From positions 41,523,549 to 41,587,548 of the forward strand of contig CP136067.1 of the NCBI GenBank assembly GCA_032622095.1: a DNA stretch of 64,000 nt, given 5' to 3'. This document shows, in pieces, positions 1-10,739 of this stretch. Below the pieces are notes generated by a model, which worked only from the letters and a program-made list of their open reading frames with translations, ran no database searches and had not been told where the DNA came from. Each line of letters starts with the position of its first letter. Position 1 is the first letter of the stretch. This DNA is from Siphonodentalium dalli (Eukaryota; Mollusca; Scaphopoda; Gadilida; Siphonodentaliidae). The translations under genes and the position numbers were made by a program.

Positions 1-1180
1 CGTTTACTGACGAGTGTCGGTGTCAGAAATAAGACAATATAATTATATGGATCGATGCATGACTGCGACCATGGATTCACGCCGAGGTAATCCACTGAGA
101 GCAATGACCAGGCTGCGATTTATTAAGGGGTGTCATCTTTACGGGTTTGTATATCATATATACAGTATGCTGTACAACGGTCATCCCACCCCTGCAAAAA
201 AAAATAACATGACAAAAATTTGGACAGCCTTGAAAATCACGACATATGGGCGTGGGCATAAACTCAATAAAAATAATATTCTCTATAGAAAATTGTCACT
301 ATTCTAAAACATATTTTTATAAAGAGCGTTTGTGTTACCTTTCCTATGTGACATATCTGCTTTGTAAACAGCCGACGGAAATTTGGAAAGAGGAAAGAAT
401 CAATACATTAATTGATCTCATTTTACCCCATCTCCCCACACACATATGGGATAACATAGAGGAGATTGTGAGCTTTGAGCTAGGCCATAATTCTAATCAA
501 AAGTTTAATTCGTGGGTAATACAATTTTATAATATATATTATCTATAGGTCACATCCACAGCTGATAATTGACTATATCCTACATTCGACGAGGCTCGGG
601 GGTGGCTAGTTGGTCTCTGTGTGTGGGGGGGGGGGGGGTATATCGTGCAATTTCCAACTGCACCCGCCCCTTAATTGAAGCGGGCCAAACTTCCATGTTC
701 GCGAAATGCCATGTCCACCCCACCCGTTGGATTTAAACTTTCCAATTGGTATCTCAAATATTCCAACAGTTCGAAATTGTTAACCTTGTCAGGCATGAAA
801 TTTCCAATTGCTAAATATTTTGACCAAAGTGTGTGTGGGGGGGGGGGGGGGGGTAGACAACACACAAACCTCATTCGCCACGTCCCTGATGATAAACCTG
901 TGCTCTGAATTGTTTTTACCAAACTAACCCTAATGGGATACGGTGGGGGTGCCCTCTCCAAACTTTGGTTTTGGAAAGTTTGAGGTACCAGTTGGAATGT
1001 TTAAACCCAAAGATAATTTGGTGTTGTTTAAGGGGGTGTAGTTGGACATTTCGAGGCGAACACCCCTTCTCACTCTGTAGCCACGATCCTGTATACCAGA
1101 CGACGAATTGCCCACCCAGACAATGTACATATATCTCCGTAATTTGCAAAATAACATAGGCCGCCATACTTGTGATCGAT
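1..1180. other. No gene recognised; dispersed-repeat DNA with long G runs
   Basis: I see no exon that I can support here. An open frame at 246-548 (+, 100 codons) resembles no family I know and lacks clear splice signals. Two pure G tracts lie at about 627-639 and 838-853, set in sequence rich in the words TTCCAA and TTGGAA. The block at about 1030-1110 resembles parts of 2580-2640 and 31880-31960, so it belongs to a dispersed repeat family. A TATAAAGAGCGTTTG word sits at 318-332. Confidence 0.5.
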
Positions 1181-1189
1181 ATGCCAATT

Positions 1190-1378
1190 ATCACGTTGGT
1201 CTTAACTTTAAGATTATCTTATGACACCTCACAGCAGTCTTAAAGTTAAGACCAAAGTTAAGACCATCTTAAATTAAGACCTTGTTCGTGAAACGCACTT
1301 ATGACTGAAGTTTGAACTTATGACCATCTTAAGTCCCAACTATGTCATAAGTTGCTTTCATGAAACAGGGCCCTGGTT
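1190..1378. repeat. MITE-like segment with internal inverted repeats
   Basis: The sequence contains repeated and inverted copies of GTCTTAACTTTAAG-type words (1198-1215, 1236-1256) and ends with TTTCATGAAACAGGGCCC. Such termini are typical of PIF/Harbinger-like MITEs in invertebrates. That family assignment is inference; I did not find a clean matching left terminus or target duplication. Confidence 0.35.
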
Positions 1379-2494
1379 AACAACACTATAAATTGATTGA
1401 AATTGAATATGGTCTGAAAATATTATTGCCAACTGTTCATACAGTGGACCATTATATTGTCACGGAAGGAATTTCACAGTTGTAGAACATTTTGAACAAG
1501 TGTCACATGAGTGTTATAATAAACTGATCCATTTAATACAATATGATATATATTATTATAAATGATCATAAGTTTCTTTCCCCAATTCCTATTTTAAAAT
1601 ATAACGAAAAAATCGAGATATCTAACGATGTTTGGCCTTGATGAATATTCTGAATTTTCTACATTTCTTCATATAGGGGAGAGGTATCATTATGTCTTAC
1701 CTGTCACCTAAGATTTGTCTGTGCATACCCTTATAGTTTGAATCATTATAACATGCCATGAAGAGTAAGGTATGGTCGTTTGTTGAAATTTTCTCATTCT
1801 ATGTGAACCATTTTATTATATTTATCATTACAACCAGTTTATATTGAAAATTTAGAAATTTTAGATCATCGAGCACAAATGAGCATTTAACAATTCAACC
1901 AAATTTGGGTAGCTGGTGGGCAACAGTCTACTTGTTGGTACGTAAATCCCAGCAAATCAATCTGGACTGATGGATGTGTCAATCCAATATAGATATTGTT
2001 ATTTATTACTTTCAAGTAAAGCCTGTAAATAAATAAAGAATATAAAGTCACACGTAGATTAAACTTTCGGAGTTGCCTGTCACAGCTGTGACATGTAGCA
2101 CACGAGTCTACATGTGACCCAGACACAGTGACTTGTCATGGACAGGTGTACATGGTTAACATTTTCAACAGTTGGCAATTTGAAGCCTGACACGACATAA
2201 GTTTCTCATTTCAGACCAAAATAATTTTAAATTGTTCCCATGGTTTCACTTAACAACTATAGTATGTAACCCCTTCTATACTAAATAGATTCTCCCAGTC
2301 AGTTACAAAGTTTACATCGGAATGGTATATTATTAATTTGGAGGGACGTTAAGGTGATCAAATCAGACGACAGATGAATAAAAGTGCAAAAGGAGCCCTA
2401 TTTATTGGGGGAAATGTTTAGATAATGATGCTTTAGTATAGAAAGGGATACTGTGATTTGTTTTTAGACAAACAGTTGCACAGTTTACTATTTT
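1379..2494. other. No gene or clear repeat recognised
   Basis: AT-rich sequence without a coding segment I can support. Upstream exons of the GPCR at 2657 would be expected on this side, but no stretch here resembles TM1-TM4 of a class B receptor, so they lie outside the window, are too diverged, or are missing. Confidence 0.4.
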
Positions 2495-2640
2495 CTTTGC
2501 AATTTTGGACTGAAATGGCTATCAGTTCGACAATTTCCAACCTTAATGGGGTGTTAGCTGCCAAGTTGGAAATTTCCCAAAAATCTAGGGCGGACACCAT
2601 CCTAAAAATGGAGACCGCACAGCCACGTCCCTTATGAAAG
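2495..2640 (+). repeat. Dispersed repeat copy just upstream of the GPCR exon
   Basis: The segment shares TTGGACTGAAATGGCT and a following TTTCCAA-rich part with 31722-31960, then a GGCGGACACC...CACGTCCCT tail that matches the same copy in diverged form. It ends about 16 bases before the 3' splice site at 2656, so the intron's 3' end is largely repeat-derived. Confidence 0.55.
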
Positions 2641-2656
2641 TTACGTCTTATTGTAG

Positions 2657-2853
2657 ATGCTGGATGTCACCCGATGCCTTCCTGTACAGTTTCGCAGCAC
2701 CAATCGGCACAGTCATCATCGTCAACATAGGTGTTTACGTCGCTGTGATGTGGAAGCTCTGCTGCAGAACACCGGATATAAGATCAAATCAGCCGGCAAG
2801 CGCGCAGAGAAATATAAGCATCAGAGAAGCTGTATCCATGTTCGTCCTATTCG
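2657..2853 (+). CDS. Adhesion-type (class B) GPCR, exon coding ECL2-TM5-ICL3-start of TM6
   Basis: Internal exon of a seven-transmembrane receptor of the adhesion/secretin class. After a likely 3' splice site (TTATTGTAG, ends 2656) the frame reads CWMSPDAFLYSF, the conserved ECL2 Cys-Trp, followed by a TM5 helix with FAAPIGTVIIVNIGVYVAVM. A basic intracellular loop follows, then the start of TM6 (SMFVLF). The exon ends on the first base of a Gly codon at 2853, and GT begins at 2854. Joining to 6809 restores Gly-Thr-Thr-Trp-Gly-Phe-Gly, the usual TM6 pattern. The phase therefore agrees at both ends. TM1-TM4, the GPS/GAIN region and the ectodomain are not in the window. Adhesion class is favoured over secretin by the TM5 and TM7 wording; ligand and function are unknown. 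Confidence 0.85.
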
Positions 2854-3443
2854 GTTTGTTACTTAAATATATATAGAAAAACCCGCATTGCAAAAAATAG
2901 CCATAATTTCGCATAATGAATGACAACAGATAATTGTTACGAATAGGGTACTACGTCATTATAATTTGTGTTCTTTCTATTCGTTATAGTTTTTCCCTAT
3001 CCGTTGTTACGATTACGGGTTTGTATTGTCAACAGTGTAACAAATACGTCATCAGTAATACGTTCAAAATTGTTTAAATTCTCAGCTCCTCAATGTGGGA
3101 GATTAATCTGAGATTTTGTCGTTAAAGTTGTGATCGTCATGTGACCTTAATGTTTATCTAATGGAAATCATAGCATTCGTCGTCGTGAAACACGAGAATC
3201 TTGCGAAAGAGAACGCTAGGCTATGACCTGATAACGGCACAATTAAGTACAAAACAATCACGACACGTAGATCCATAATCCCCTTACTGCGAGTGGCAAG
3301 TACGATTATCTCACAAACGGACTCGTTGTAGTCAATCCTGTGAAAAGTTGTCATTTGACTGCGAAAAATTACGACTACAAGCATCTATTCGTAGTAATTA
3401 TCTGTCTCCGTACGTTATGTGAAATGTGTCTATTAAGCCGTCA

Positions 3444-3680
3444 TACAGTAATTCCCAAAATAATCGACTCCTTAACCACAGCAGAATTATGGGTAATTTT
3501 TCAGAATTTAGTCGGAAATATGGCTTGTTGCCATTAATCGGAAAGATCTCACTGAGAGCTTCTGATGAATGGCAAGAGCTTTCCGATAAATGGCAACAAG
3601 CCATATTTCCGACTAAATTCTGAAAAATTACCCATATTTCTGATGTGGTTAAGGAGTCGTTTATTTAGGACATTACTGTA
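3444..3680. mobile_element. Foldback MITE, TA-flanked, copy 1
   Basis: A near-palindromic element of about 235 bp. It begins TACAGTAATTCCC and ends with GGACATTACTGTA, so the ends are inverted and flanked by TA. The arms are nearly complementary over about 110 bases, including TATGGCTTGTTGCCATT and ATGGCAACAAGCCATA. The TA flank and CAGT terminus fit the Tc1/mariner superfamily, which is inference. A second copy is at 15975-16190. It has no coding capacity. Confidence 0.8.
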
Positions 3681-3775
3681 GGTTCAACGATGGCGATTGT
3701 TCTATTCTTGTTTGTTTCTCGATGACCGCGGATATGTGATCCATGCACGCACAGTTTTGGTAAACTTATTCTGGT

Positions 3776-6700
3776 TTTGACTTCCAAAAATAACGTTGGT
3801 TTTATGACTTTTAGGTATAACATGGATTTGATCTGACTTCCAGGTATAACATGGGTTTTTATCTGACGTCCATGTGTAACATGGATTTTATCTGACTTCG
3901 AGGTATAACATGGATTTTATTTGACTTCCATGTATAACATGGATTTTATCTGACTTCCATGTATAACATGGATTTTATCTGACATTCAGGTATAACATGG
4001 ATTTTATCTGACTTCGAGGTATAACAATGATTTAATCTGACTTACAGTTATAACATGGATTTTATTTCTGAATTACATGTATAACATGGATTTTATCTGA
4101 CTTCCATTTATAACATTTCTATGACTTCCAGGTATAACATGGATTTTGTCTCTCAATTACATGTACAACATGGATTTTATCTGACTTCCATTTATAACAT
4201 TTATATGACTTCCAGGTGTAACATGGATTTTATCTGACTTCTAGGTATAACATGGATCTTATCTGATATCCAGGTATCACATGGATTTTATCTGACTTCG
4301 AGGTATAACATGGATTTAATCTGACTTACAGGTATAACATGGATTTAATCTGACATACAGGTATAACATGGATTTTATTTCTGAATTACATGTAAAACAT
4401 GGATTTTATCTGACTTCCATTTATAACATTAATATGACTTCCAGGTGTAACATGGATTTTGTCTCTGAATTACATGTATAACATGGATTTTATCTGACTT
4501 CCATTTATAACATTTATATGACTTCCAGGTGTAACATGGATTTTATCTGACTTCTAGGTATAACATGGATCTTATCTGATATCCAGGTATCACATGGATT
4601 TTATCTGACTTCGAGGTATAACATGGATTTAATCTGACTTACAGGTATAACATGGATTTAATCTGACTTACAGGTATAACATGGATTTTATTTCTGAATT
4701 ACATGTAAAACATGGATTTTATCTGACTTCCATTTATAACATTTATATGACTTCCAGGTATAACATGGATTTTGTCTCTGAATTACATGTACAACATGGA
4801 TTTTATCTGACTTCCATTTATAACATTTATATGACTTCCAGGTATAACATGGATTTTATTTGACTTCCATGTATAACATGGATTTTATCTGACATTCAGG
4901 TATAACATGGATTTTATCTGACTTCGAGGTATAACATGGATTTTATCTGACTTCGAGGTATAACATTGATTTAATCTGACATTCAGGTATAACATGGATT
5001 TTATCTGACTTCTAGGTATAACATGGATCTTATCTGATATCCAGGTATCACATGGATTTTATCTGACTTCTAGGTATAACATGGATCTTATCTGATATCC
5101 AGGTATCACATGGATTTTATCTGACTTCGAGGTATAACATGGATTTTATCTGACTTACATTTATAACATGAATTTATCTGACTTACATGTATAACATGGA
5201 TTTGATCTGACTTCCAGGTATACATTGATTTTATGCGACTTCCAGGTATAGGGTTGTTATCTGACGGTCAGATATACCATGGATATTATCTGACGTCCAG
5301 GTATAACATGAATTGTATATGACCTTCAGGTATAACATAGATGTTATGTGATTTCCAGGCTTAACATGGATTTTAACTGACTGCCATGTATAACATGGAT
5401 TTTATCTGACTCCCAGGTATGACATGGATTTTAACTGACTTTCAGGTATAACATGGATTTAATGACTTACAGGTATAACATGGATTTTATTTCTGAATTA
5501 CATGTATAACATGAATTTTATCCGACTTCCATTTATAACATTTATATGACTTCCAGGTATAACTTTGATTTTATACGACTTCCAGGTATAGCATGGGTTG
5601 TTATCTGACTGCCATATATACCATGGATATTATCTCACTGCCAGATATACCATGGATATTATCTGACGTCCATGTATAACACGGATTGTATATGATCTTC
5701 AGGTATAACATAAATTGTATATCACTTCCAGGTGTAACGTGGATTGTATATCACTTCCAGGTATAACATGGATTGTATATCACTTCCAGGTATAACATGG
5801 ATTGTATATGACCTCCAGGTATAACATGGATTGTATCTCACTTCCAGGTATAACATGGATTCTATCTCACTTCCAGGTATAACATGGATTGTATATCACT
5901 TCCAGGTATAACATGGATTGTATCTTACTTCCAGATGTAACATGGATTGTATATAACTTCCAGGTATAACATGGATTGTATATGATCTTCAGGTATAACA
6001 TAGATTGTATATCACTTCCAGGTGTAACGTGGATTGTATATCACTTCCATGTATAACATGAATTGTATATGACCTACAGGTATAACATGGACTGTATATC
6101 ACTTCCATGTATAACATGGATTGTATCTCACTTCCAGGTATAACATGGATTGTATCTTACTTCCAGGTATAACATGGATTGTATATCACTTCCAGGTATA
6201 ACATGGATTGATTGTATATCACTTCCAGGTATAACATGGATTGTATATCACTTCCAGGTATAACATGGATTGTACCTTACTTCCAGGTATAACATGGATT
6301 GTATCTTACTTCCAGGTATAACATGGATTGCATATCAATTCCAGGTATAACATGGATTGTATCTTACTTCCAGCTGTAACATGGATTGTATATCACTTCC
6401 AGGTATAACATGGATTGTATATCACTTCCAGGTATAACATGGATTGTATCTTACTTCCAGATATAACATGGATTGTATATCTCTTACAGGTATAACATGG
6501 ATTGTATCTTACTTCCAGCTGTAACATGGATTGTATATCACTTCCATGTATACCATGGATTGTATATCACTTCCAGGTATAACATGGATTGTATCTTACT
6601 TCCAGCTGAAACATGCATTGTATATGACTTCCAGGTATAACATGGATTGTATATCACTTCCAGGTATAACATGGATTGTATCTTACTTCCAGCTGTAACA

Positions 6701-6808
6701 TGGATTGTATATCACTTCCAGGTATAACATGGATTGTATATCACTTCCAGGTATAACATGGATTGTATCTTACTTCCAGGTATAACATGGATTGTATCTT
6801 ACTTCCAG
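3776..6808 (+). repeat. 29-bp minisatellite, about 100 units, inside the GPCR intron
   Basis: Tandem units of about 29 bp with core CCAGGTATAACATGGATT. Two sub-arrays are visible: TTTTATCTGACTTC-type units from about 3800 to 5690, and TTGTATATCACTTC-type units from about 5690 to 6808. Within the first part a higher-order period of about 310 bp repeats three times (near 4128, 4436 and 4749), marked by GTCTCTGAATTACATG-type variants. Most units contain TTCCAG followed by GTATAA. The final unit, CTTCCAG|GTACTA, is the real intron-exon boundary. Short open frames inside the array are by-products of the repeat. Confidence 0.95.
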
Positions 6809-7113
6809 GTACTACTTGGGGTTTTGGATACGCCACAATCAGTGATGCTCGGATCGCGTTCAACTATATATTCACCATCCTCAACGTGTTCCAGGGAATC
6901 TACGTATCATACCTATCTATTCCTAAGAGAATTGATTTGGTAAAGCTATGGAGGGATAAATTTTGTCGCAGCTGCTTTGGAAATCGGGAATATGGCCTAT
7001 CGCAGCAGAGCATGAACCTGAGTCGCACTGCTACATGCACACTGGACAAATCCACAGATGACACTAGGTACACACATATGTCAAATAAATCCGGACTGCA
7101 AACTACACTTTAG
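6809..7113 (+). CDS. Adhesion-type GPCR, terminal exon: TM6-TM7 and cytoplasmic tail
   Basis: Continues the exon at 2657-2853. The first codons give TTWGFGYAT (end of TM6), a short extracellular loop, and TM7 with FNYIFTILNVFQGIYVSYL, which matches the class B pattern Y-(L/I)-F-x-I-x-N-x-x-Q-G. A basic juxtamembrane segment (PKRIDLVKLWRDKF) and a Ser/Thr-rich tail of about 50 residues follow, ending in -QTTL and a TAG stop. The last four residues fit a class I PDZ ligand (S/T-x-hydrophobic), as known for the latrophilin group. A possible alternative donor, CTAG|GTACAC, lies near 7067, so further exons cannot be excluded. No AATAAA follows closely. The 3' flank at 7122-7158 has a related copy at 32861-32898. 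Confidence 0.82.
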
Positions 7114-8114
7114 ATTTCTCTGTTCCCGCTACACTGGTCTTACCACTGCCATCACGTAAGACTATAGTGAAATCGCACATAAAGTTGCAATGTCCGATTT
7201 GACATCATAAAGCCTGCATCTGCTTAGTTTTTCCCCATAATGCCAATTTATGGGAGGTATGTATAACCAGGTGTAAAAATTTTAATATCAGATATCTGTC
7301 AGGCTGGTAAATATTGCGATAATCACAAGTTATAAAGAGCGTCAATGTTTCTCTCGACCAAATTCGCATACAACAGCGAGAGTTTTCATTGACGCGTTCT
7401 TGTGATCTCTGTCGATGTACATATATTACTTATGGACGTTTTGTGGATTTTCGCGATGTGTGGTACGAAATGATGGTTATACGCCCTGTCACTAACGCGC
7501 GGCCATATTGGATACACCAGGCCCGGTTCCGTGGTTTTAGTGCTACATGTGAAAGTTCTGGAGTAGCATTTCAGTGTATGGAAGTCATAAATATTCAACT
7601 CCACTGATGATATATGGAAATGCTACTCCAGAACTTTCACATGTATCACTAAAACAACGGAACCGAGGCTGGATGAATATCTGAAAGCACGGAACGGGGC
7701 TGGATGAATCCAATTCGGCCGCGACTCAGTGATCTCGCTTATATGTGTGGTACGAATGATGGCTATCGCAAGTATTACATGGCAGCTGAAAATTGGGTTT
7801 TAGGACATTTTGAAATACGTTACATCAAATCGGGCGGTGAAAGTTTTTTGTCGTTTAAAATCTCATAACAATTATTACAAACTAAACTGTTCATATTCAA
7901 TTGGAAATTGCCCGGATAAGATCAAATCCAATAGAGTAGCACACAATAGTCGTCTGATAACTCCTAGATATATTCGCCAATTAAATGAAACGAGCTATTT
8001 AAAATCCACGAAACAGCTTTATTTTCTATGAATTTTTTTTCATGGTGCGCTTATGTTGCATAAGCCTAAAGACATATTATGGACTTGTTCGGGTACGTGG
8101 AACTGATAAGTTAG
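7114..8114. other. Probable 3' flank of the GPCR gene and non-coding DNA
   Basis: Presumed 3' UTR begins at 7114. The block 7122-7158 (CTACACTGGTCTTACCACTG and neighbours) recurs in diverged form at 32861-32898. A partial TATAAAGAGCGT word lies at 7331. A foldback hairpin is listed separately. GTGTGGTACGAATGATGG-type sequence occurs twice, near 7458 and 7744. I see no further coding exon. Confidence 0.4.
7524..7665. repeat. Foldback hairpin with ~48-bp arms
   Basis: Left arm 7524-7572 and right arm 7617-7665 are nearly perfect reverse complements (CGGTTCCGTGGTTTTAGTG against its complement, with one small difference). The loop is about 44 bases. It looks like a small MITE core or a transcribed hairpin source; no target duplication was found. 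Confidence 0.75.
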
Positions 8115-9735
8115 TATTCAGGCGCTTTGTCAGCTGGATGAATGCTATTACCATATGCATATAAGGATGTGTCGTCAGCAAATGAAAGTAGTGAGAAGGT
8201 GGTTGCATCTTTCATATCATAGATTAGAAAAAGAAGAGGTCCTAAAATTTACCCCCGAGGCACCCCACAGTTTAAATCTACAGTTTCAGACAGTGTGTTT
8301 TTAAAGCATGCACATTGTTCTCTATTAACTAAATAGCTACAAAACCAATCGTTTGTAAGACCTATAATTCCATAGTGAGATAGTTTAGATAAAAGTATTT
8401 AATGATTTACAGAGTCAATGCTTAAGAAAAATCAACGAACAGTGAATATCGAATATCTAGATACTTGGTCATTATTTTGGGCAATTATTTTGTGAATTAT
8501 TGGATGGAAGGTTGGGTGTTTGCTACGACACCCATATTGGTCTTCATACAATATTATTGTCGTTAAGAAAAGTCTCTAAGTCTGATGGCCATTATTTTTT
8601 CCATAATTTTGGAAAATATAAGTAGTATACTTAGCAGTCGATAATTATTGAGGTTGAAATTAAAGCCCATTGTAAAGACTGGAAGAACTTTCGCCAGTTT
8701 CATGTCATCTGGAAATTTCTCGGCTTTGAATGAAGGATTAATTATATGGACTAGTGGTTGTGCTACTTCATTAATTGTTATGTTCATACGTTTGCTGGAA
8801 ATGTTATTTAAATCGAGAGTATTTTGGGGTTTTATTTTGAACGCTGATAGGATTACGTCTTGTTAATTTGTGGGGAGGAGTTTTAAAATACTTGGATAAT
8901 GACCATTAATATAATCTACGTGTGATTTTTCAGTGTGAAACATCGAGTTGACTATATTGTGTCCTACATTAACCCTTTACCCAACAGAACGGCCCTGTGT
9001 CAATGCATTCTCTTATATATGCGAATCGACCATAGGTCGCCTCGCATATACAAGAGAATGCAATGGCTTAACACATATTAAAAATGATAAACTTGTCAAA
9101 GAATGTAGAAAAATATTATAAAAATTGTTAAAAAATGTAAGAAAAAATTATAAAATTGTTAAAGAATGTAAGAAAAAAATGGTAAAAAGTGTTAAAAAAG
9201 ATTTATTTTTAGGCCAATGCATTCTCTTATATATGCGAGGCGACCTATGGTCGACTCGCACATATAAGAGAATGCATTGGCACAGGGCATAACTGTAACC
9301 ACCACAATGTGGTCAATGAACCGGTTCCAATGATATCCATATTTGTATGGTGTTATTGAGACAGACCGAAGATATTTTAGGCTGTTGAAGCTTTATTTGG
9401 GCGTTTTTGGCCGTTTTGTTGGGTAAAGGGTTAACAAAGAATGAATTGAAATGCGATGTAATCTCTTTTGAATTAGATATGCGTTCGCCGTTGCTGATTA
9501 ATTCATTTGGCGGTGTGAGTGACGATTTATTCTTGCCGATTATGCTTCTAAGTATTTTCCAAGGGTCTTCCATGTTGCCTCTGTTTTCATTGAATATTTT
9601 CGTACAGTAAAGCGATTTACTCTTTCTAATAACATTATTTTATACATTGCAGAAAAGTTTTATTTGTTTATGTTTAAAGCGGTAGGATTTTTCAGTTTCA
9701 TTCTATATAGCTTGTTTTTGTATGTGAACACGTTA
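8115..9735 (-). pseudogene. Degenerate non-LTR retrotransposon (LINE) reverse transcriptase, split by a MITE
   Basis: Read on the minus strand, 9735-9435 gives a pre-RT segment with YKNKLYRMKLKNP, then MEDPWKILRSIIGKN and FNSFFVN. The frame resumes after the MITE at 8971 with VGHNIVNSMF. It continues to FPDDMKLAKVLPVF and NYRLLSILLIFSKIMEKI, which match RT motifs 1-2 of jockey/CR1-like LINEs, and with stops and shifts reaches ILGPLLFLIY and the catalytic FADDT near 8190. The order is that of a LINE ORF2. Stops (for example inside the GVPRG motif) and frame changes show that it is dead. The endonuclease end is missing and no tail was found. Clade assignment is uncertain. Confidence 0.85.
8969..9434 (-). 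mobile_element. TTAA-flanked (piggyBac-type) MITE with two internal hairpins, copy 1
   Basis: Flanked by TTAA at 8969-8972 and 9431-9434. Ends are inverted CCCTTTACCCAACA / TGTTGGGTAAAGGG. Inside are two palindromes of about 66 bp built on CCAATGCATTCTCTTATATA, one the reverse complement of the other. Compared with the copies at 18822, 26783 and 57778 this one is inserted in the opposite orientation. TTAA target and CCC terminus are known features of piggyBac elements. It interrupts a LINE frame between FFVN and VG, with TTAA duplicated. It has no transposase. Confidence 0.88.
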
Positions 9736-9830
9736 AAACTCCGAGGGCCGTATTCACCAAGTGGGTTTATTTTATAACCCAGGTAGTTTATTTGCTAGCG
9801 GCTGAATGCACAAGTTATTTTCGCTATAGC

Positions 9831-10739
9831 GTTAAACCCCTGTCACACTCAGGCCGGCGCTTGCACTGCGCTGCAAAAGTACCAAAATATGAGTAACACG
9901 CAGGAGGAGCGCCGAAAACTATCCAAAATTGTCAAACTTTTAAAGTATGCTCCTATTGCGTTCCTACTTTGTCAAGTCTCACGCTCTTATTGCGTTCAAG
10001 TCGCTGTCATTGTGATGCTAGTACGTTCTCAATACGTTTGCAAAACGCTCTCTGTGCGGGCGCGGGGAGTATAAATAGCGTCTCCTGCCTTCTCCAGTCA
10101 TAGTCAGTTTTTAGTTTGTGGAGAATATACCCAACAATCCGCAATAGATTAGCTGTCCGATTAAATCACTGTCACATTCCGCTGCGATCAGGCCGGGGCT
10201 TGCATTGCGCTGTAAAATGATCAAAGCGCCGAGCAAAGCACACTAAGGTATCCAAGAACCGATTGGTGACGCAGTATCGTCGCAGTTGACACTGGCTAGG
10301 AGGGAGAGCCCGTGATCGCCTCTGAGCGCCAGAGCGCCGCGTTTGTTTTGTGCATGCACAAAACAAGCGCAGAGGTTCGGCGTTCTGTCCAGACGCAGTA
10401 CCGTCGCCACGACAGCGCAACGCGAACGACATGAGCGCCCCGTTGACGTAGCAAGGGCGCATACAAGCTACTCGTGGTCGCAGCAAGAATTCCTCTGCAA
10501 CTGCAGTAAGCTTACTACGCCTTGGTCAGTACGCCGAGACTCTGCGCTTGTTTTGTGCATGCACAAAACAAGCGCGGCGCTCTGGTGCCTATGGGCGACC
10601 ATGGAGACACTCGCCCGTCGTAGCCAGTGTCCACTGCGTCACCAATCGGTTCTTGGAGACCTTAGTGCGTTTAGGTGTGCGCTTTGATACTTTTGCAGCG
10701 CAATGCAAGCGCCGACCTGAGTGTGACAAGGGCTTTAAC
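9831..10739. repeat. GC-rich composite inverted-repeat element
   Basis: The left end, GTTAAACCCCTGTCACACTC, is mirrored at the right end (GAGTGTGACAAGGGCTTTAAC). Both continue with about 40 bp of matching CGGCGCTTGCA...GCGCTGCAAAAG sequence. A third, internal copy of the arm begins near 10166 and pairs with 10610-10739 over about 130 bp, so a younger foldback may be nested in an older element. Two near-identical palindromes of 32 bp centred on TTTTGTGCATGCACAAAA lie at 10339-10370 (one mismatch) and 10544-10575 (perfect). The high GC contrasts with the AT-rich surroundings. No transposase is visible. Confidence 0.7.
10070..10106 (+). promoter_or_regulatory. Candidate TATA/Initiator core promoter
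   Basis: TATAAATA at 10070-10077 in a GC-rich context is followed by TCAGTT, a match to the Inr consensus TCAKTY, whose A is at 10106 (about 36 bases downstream of the first T). It lies inside the GC-rich inverted-repeat element, before its internal arm. No coding start that I recognise follows, so it may drive a non-coding or element-derived transcript. Position and motifs are seen; function is inferred. Confidence 0.3.

Larger units (their letters stand above)
2854..6808 (+). other. 3955-bp intron of the GPCR gene, mostly minisatellite
   Basis: The intron starts GTTTGTT and ends CTTCCAG. It holds a foldback MITE at 3444-3680 and the 29-bp minisatellite from about 3776 to the very last base. 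Assignment rests on reading-frame phase (1/1) and on continuity of the TM6 motif across the junction. The stretch 2880-3440 shows nothing I can name; it contains a GGGTACTACGTCA word that recurs near 29152 and, inverted, near 32660. Confidence 0.8.

Noticed and set aside
3776-6808. CRISPR array
   Set aside because: The 29-bp units are contiguous with no unique spacers, and the context is a eukaryotic intron.
8969-9434. Telomere-like AACCCTTTACCC ends
   Set aside because: The match is limited to the transposon terminus and is not tandem.
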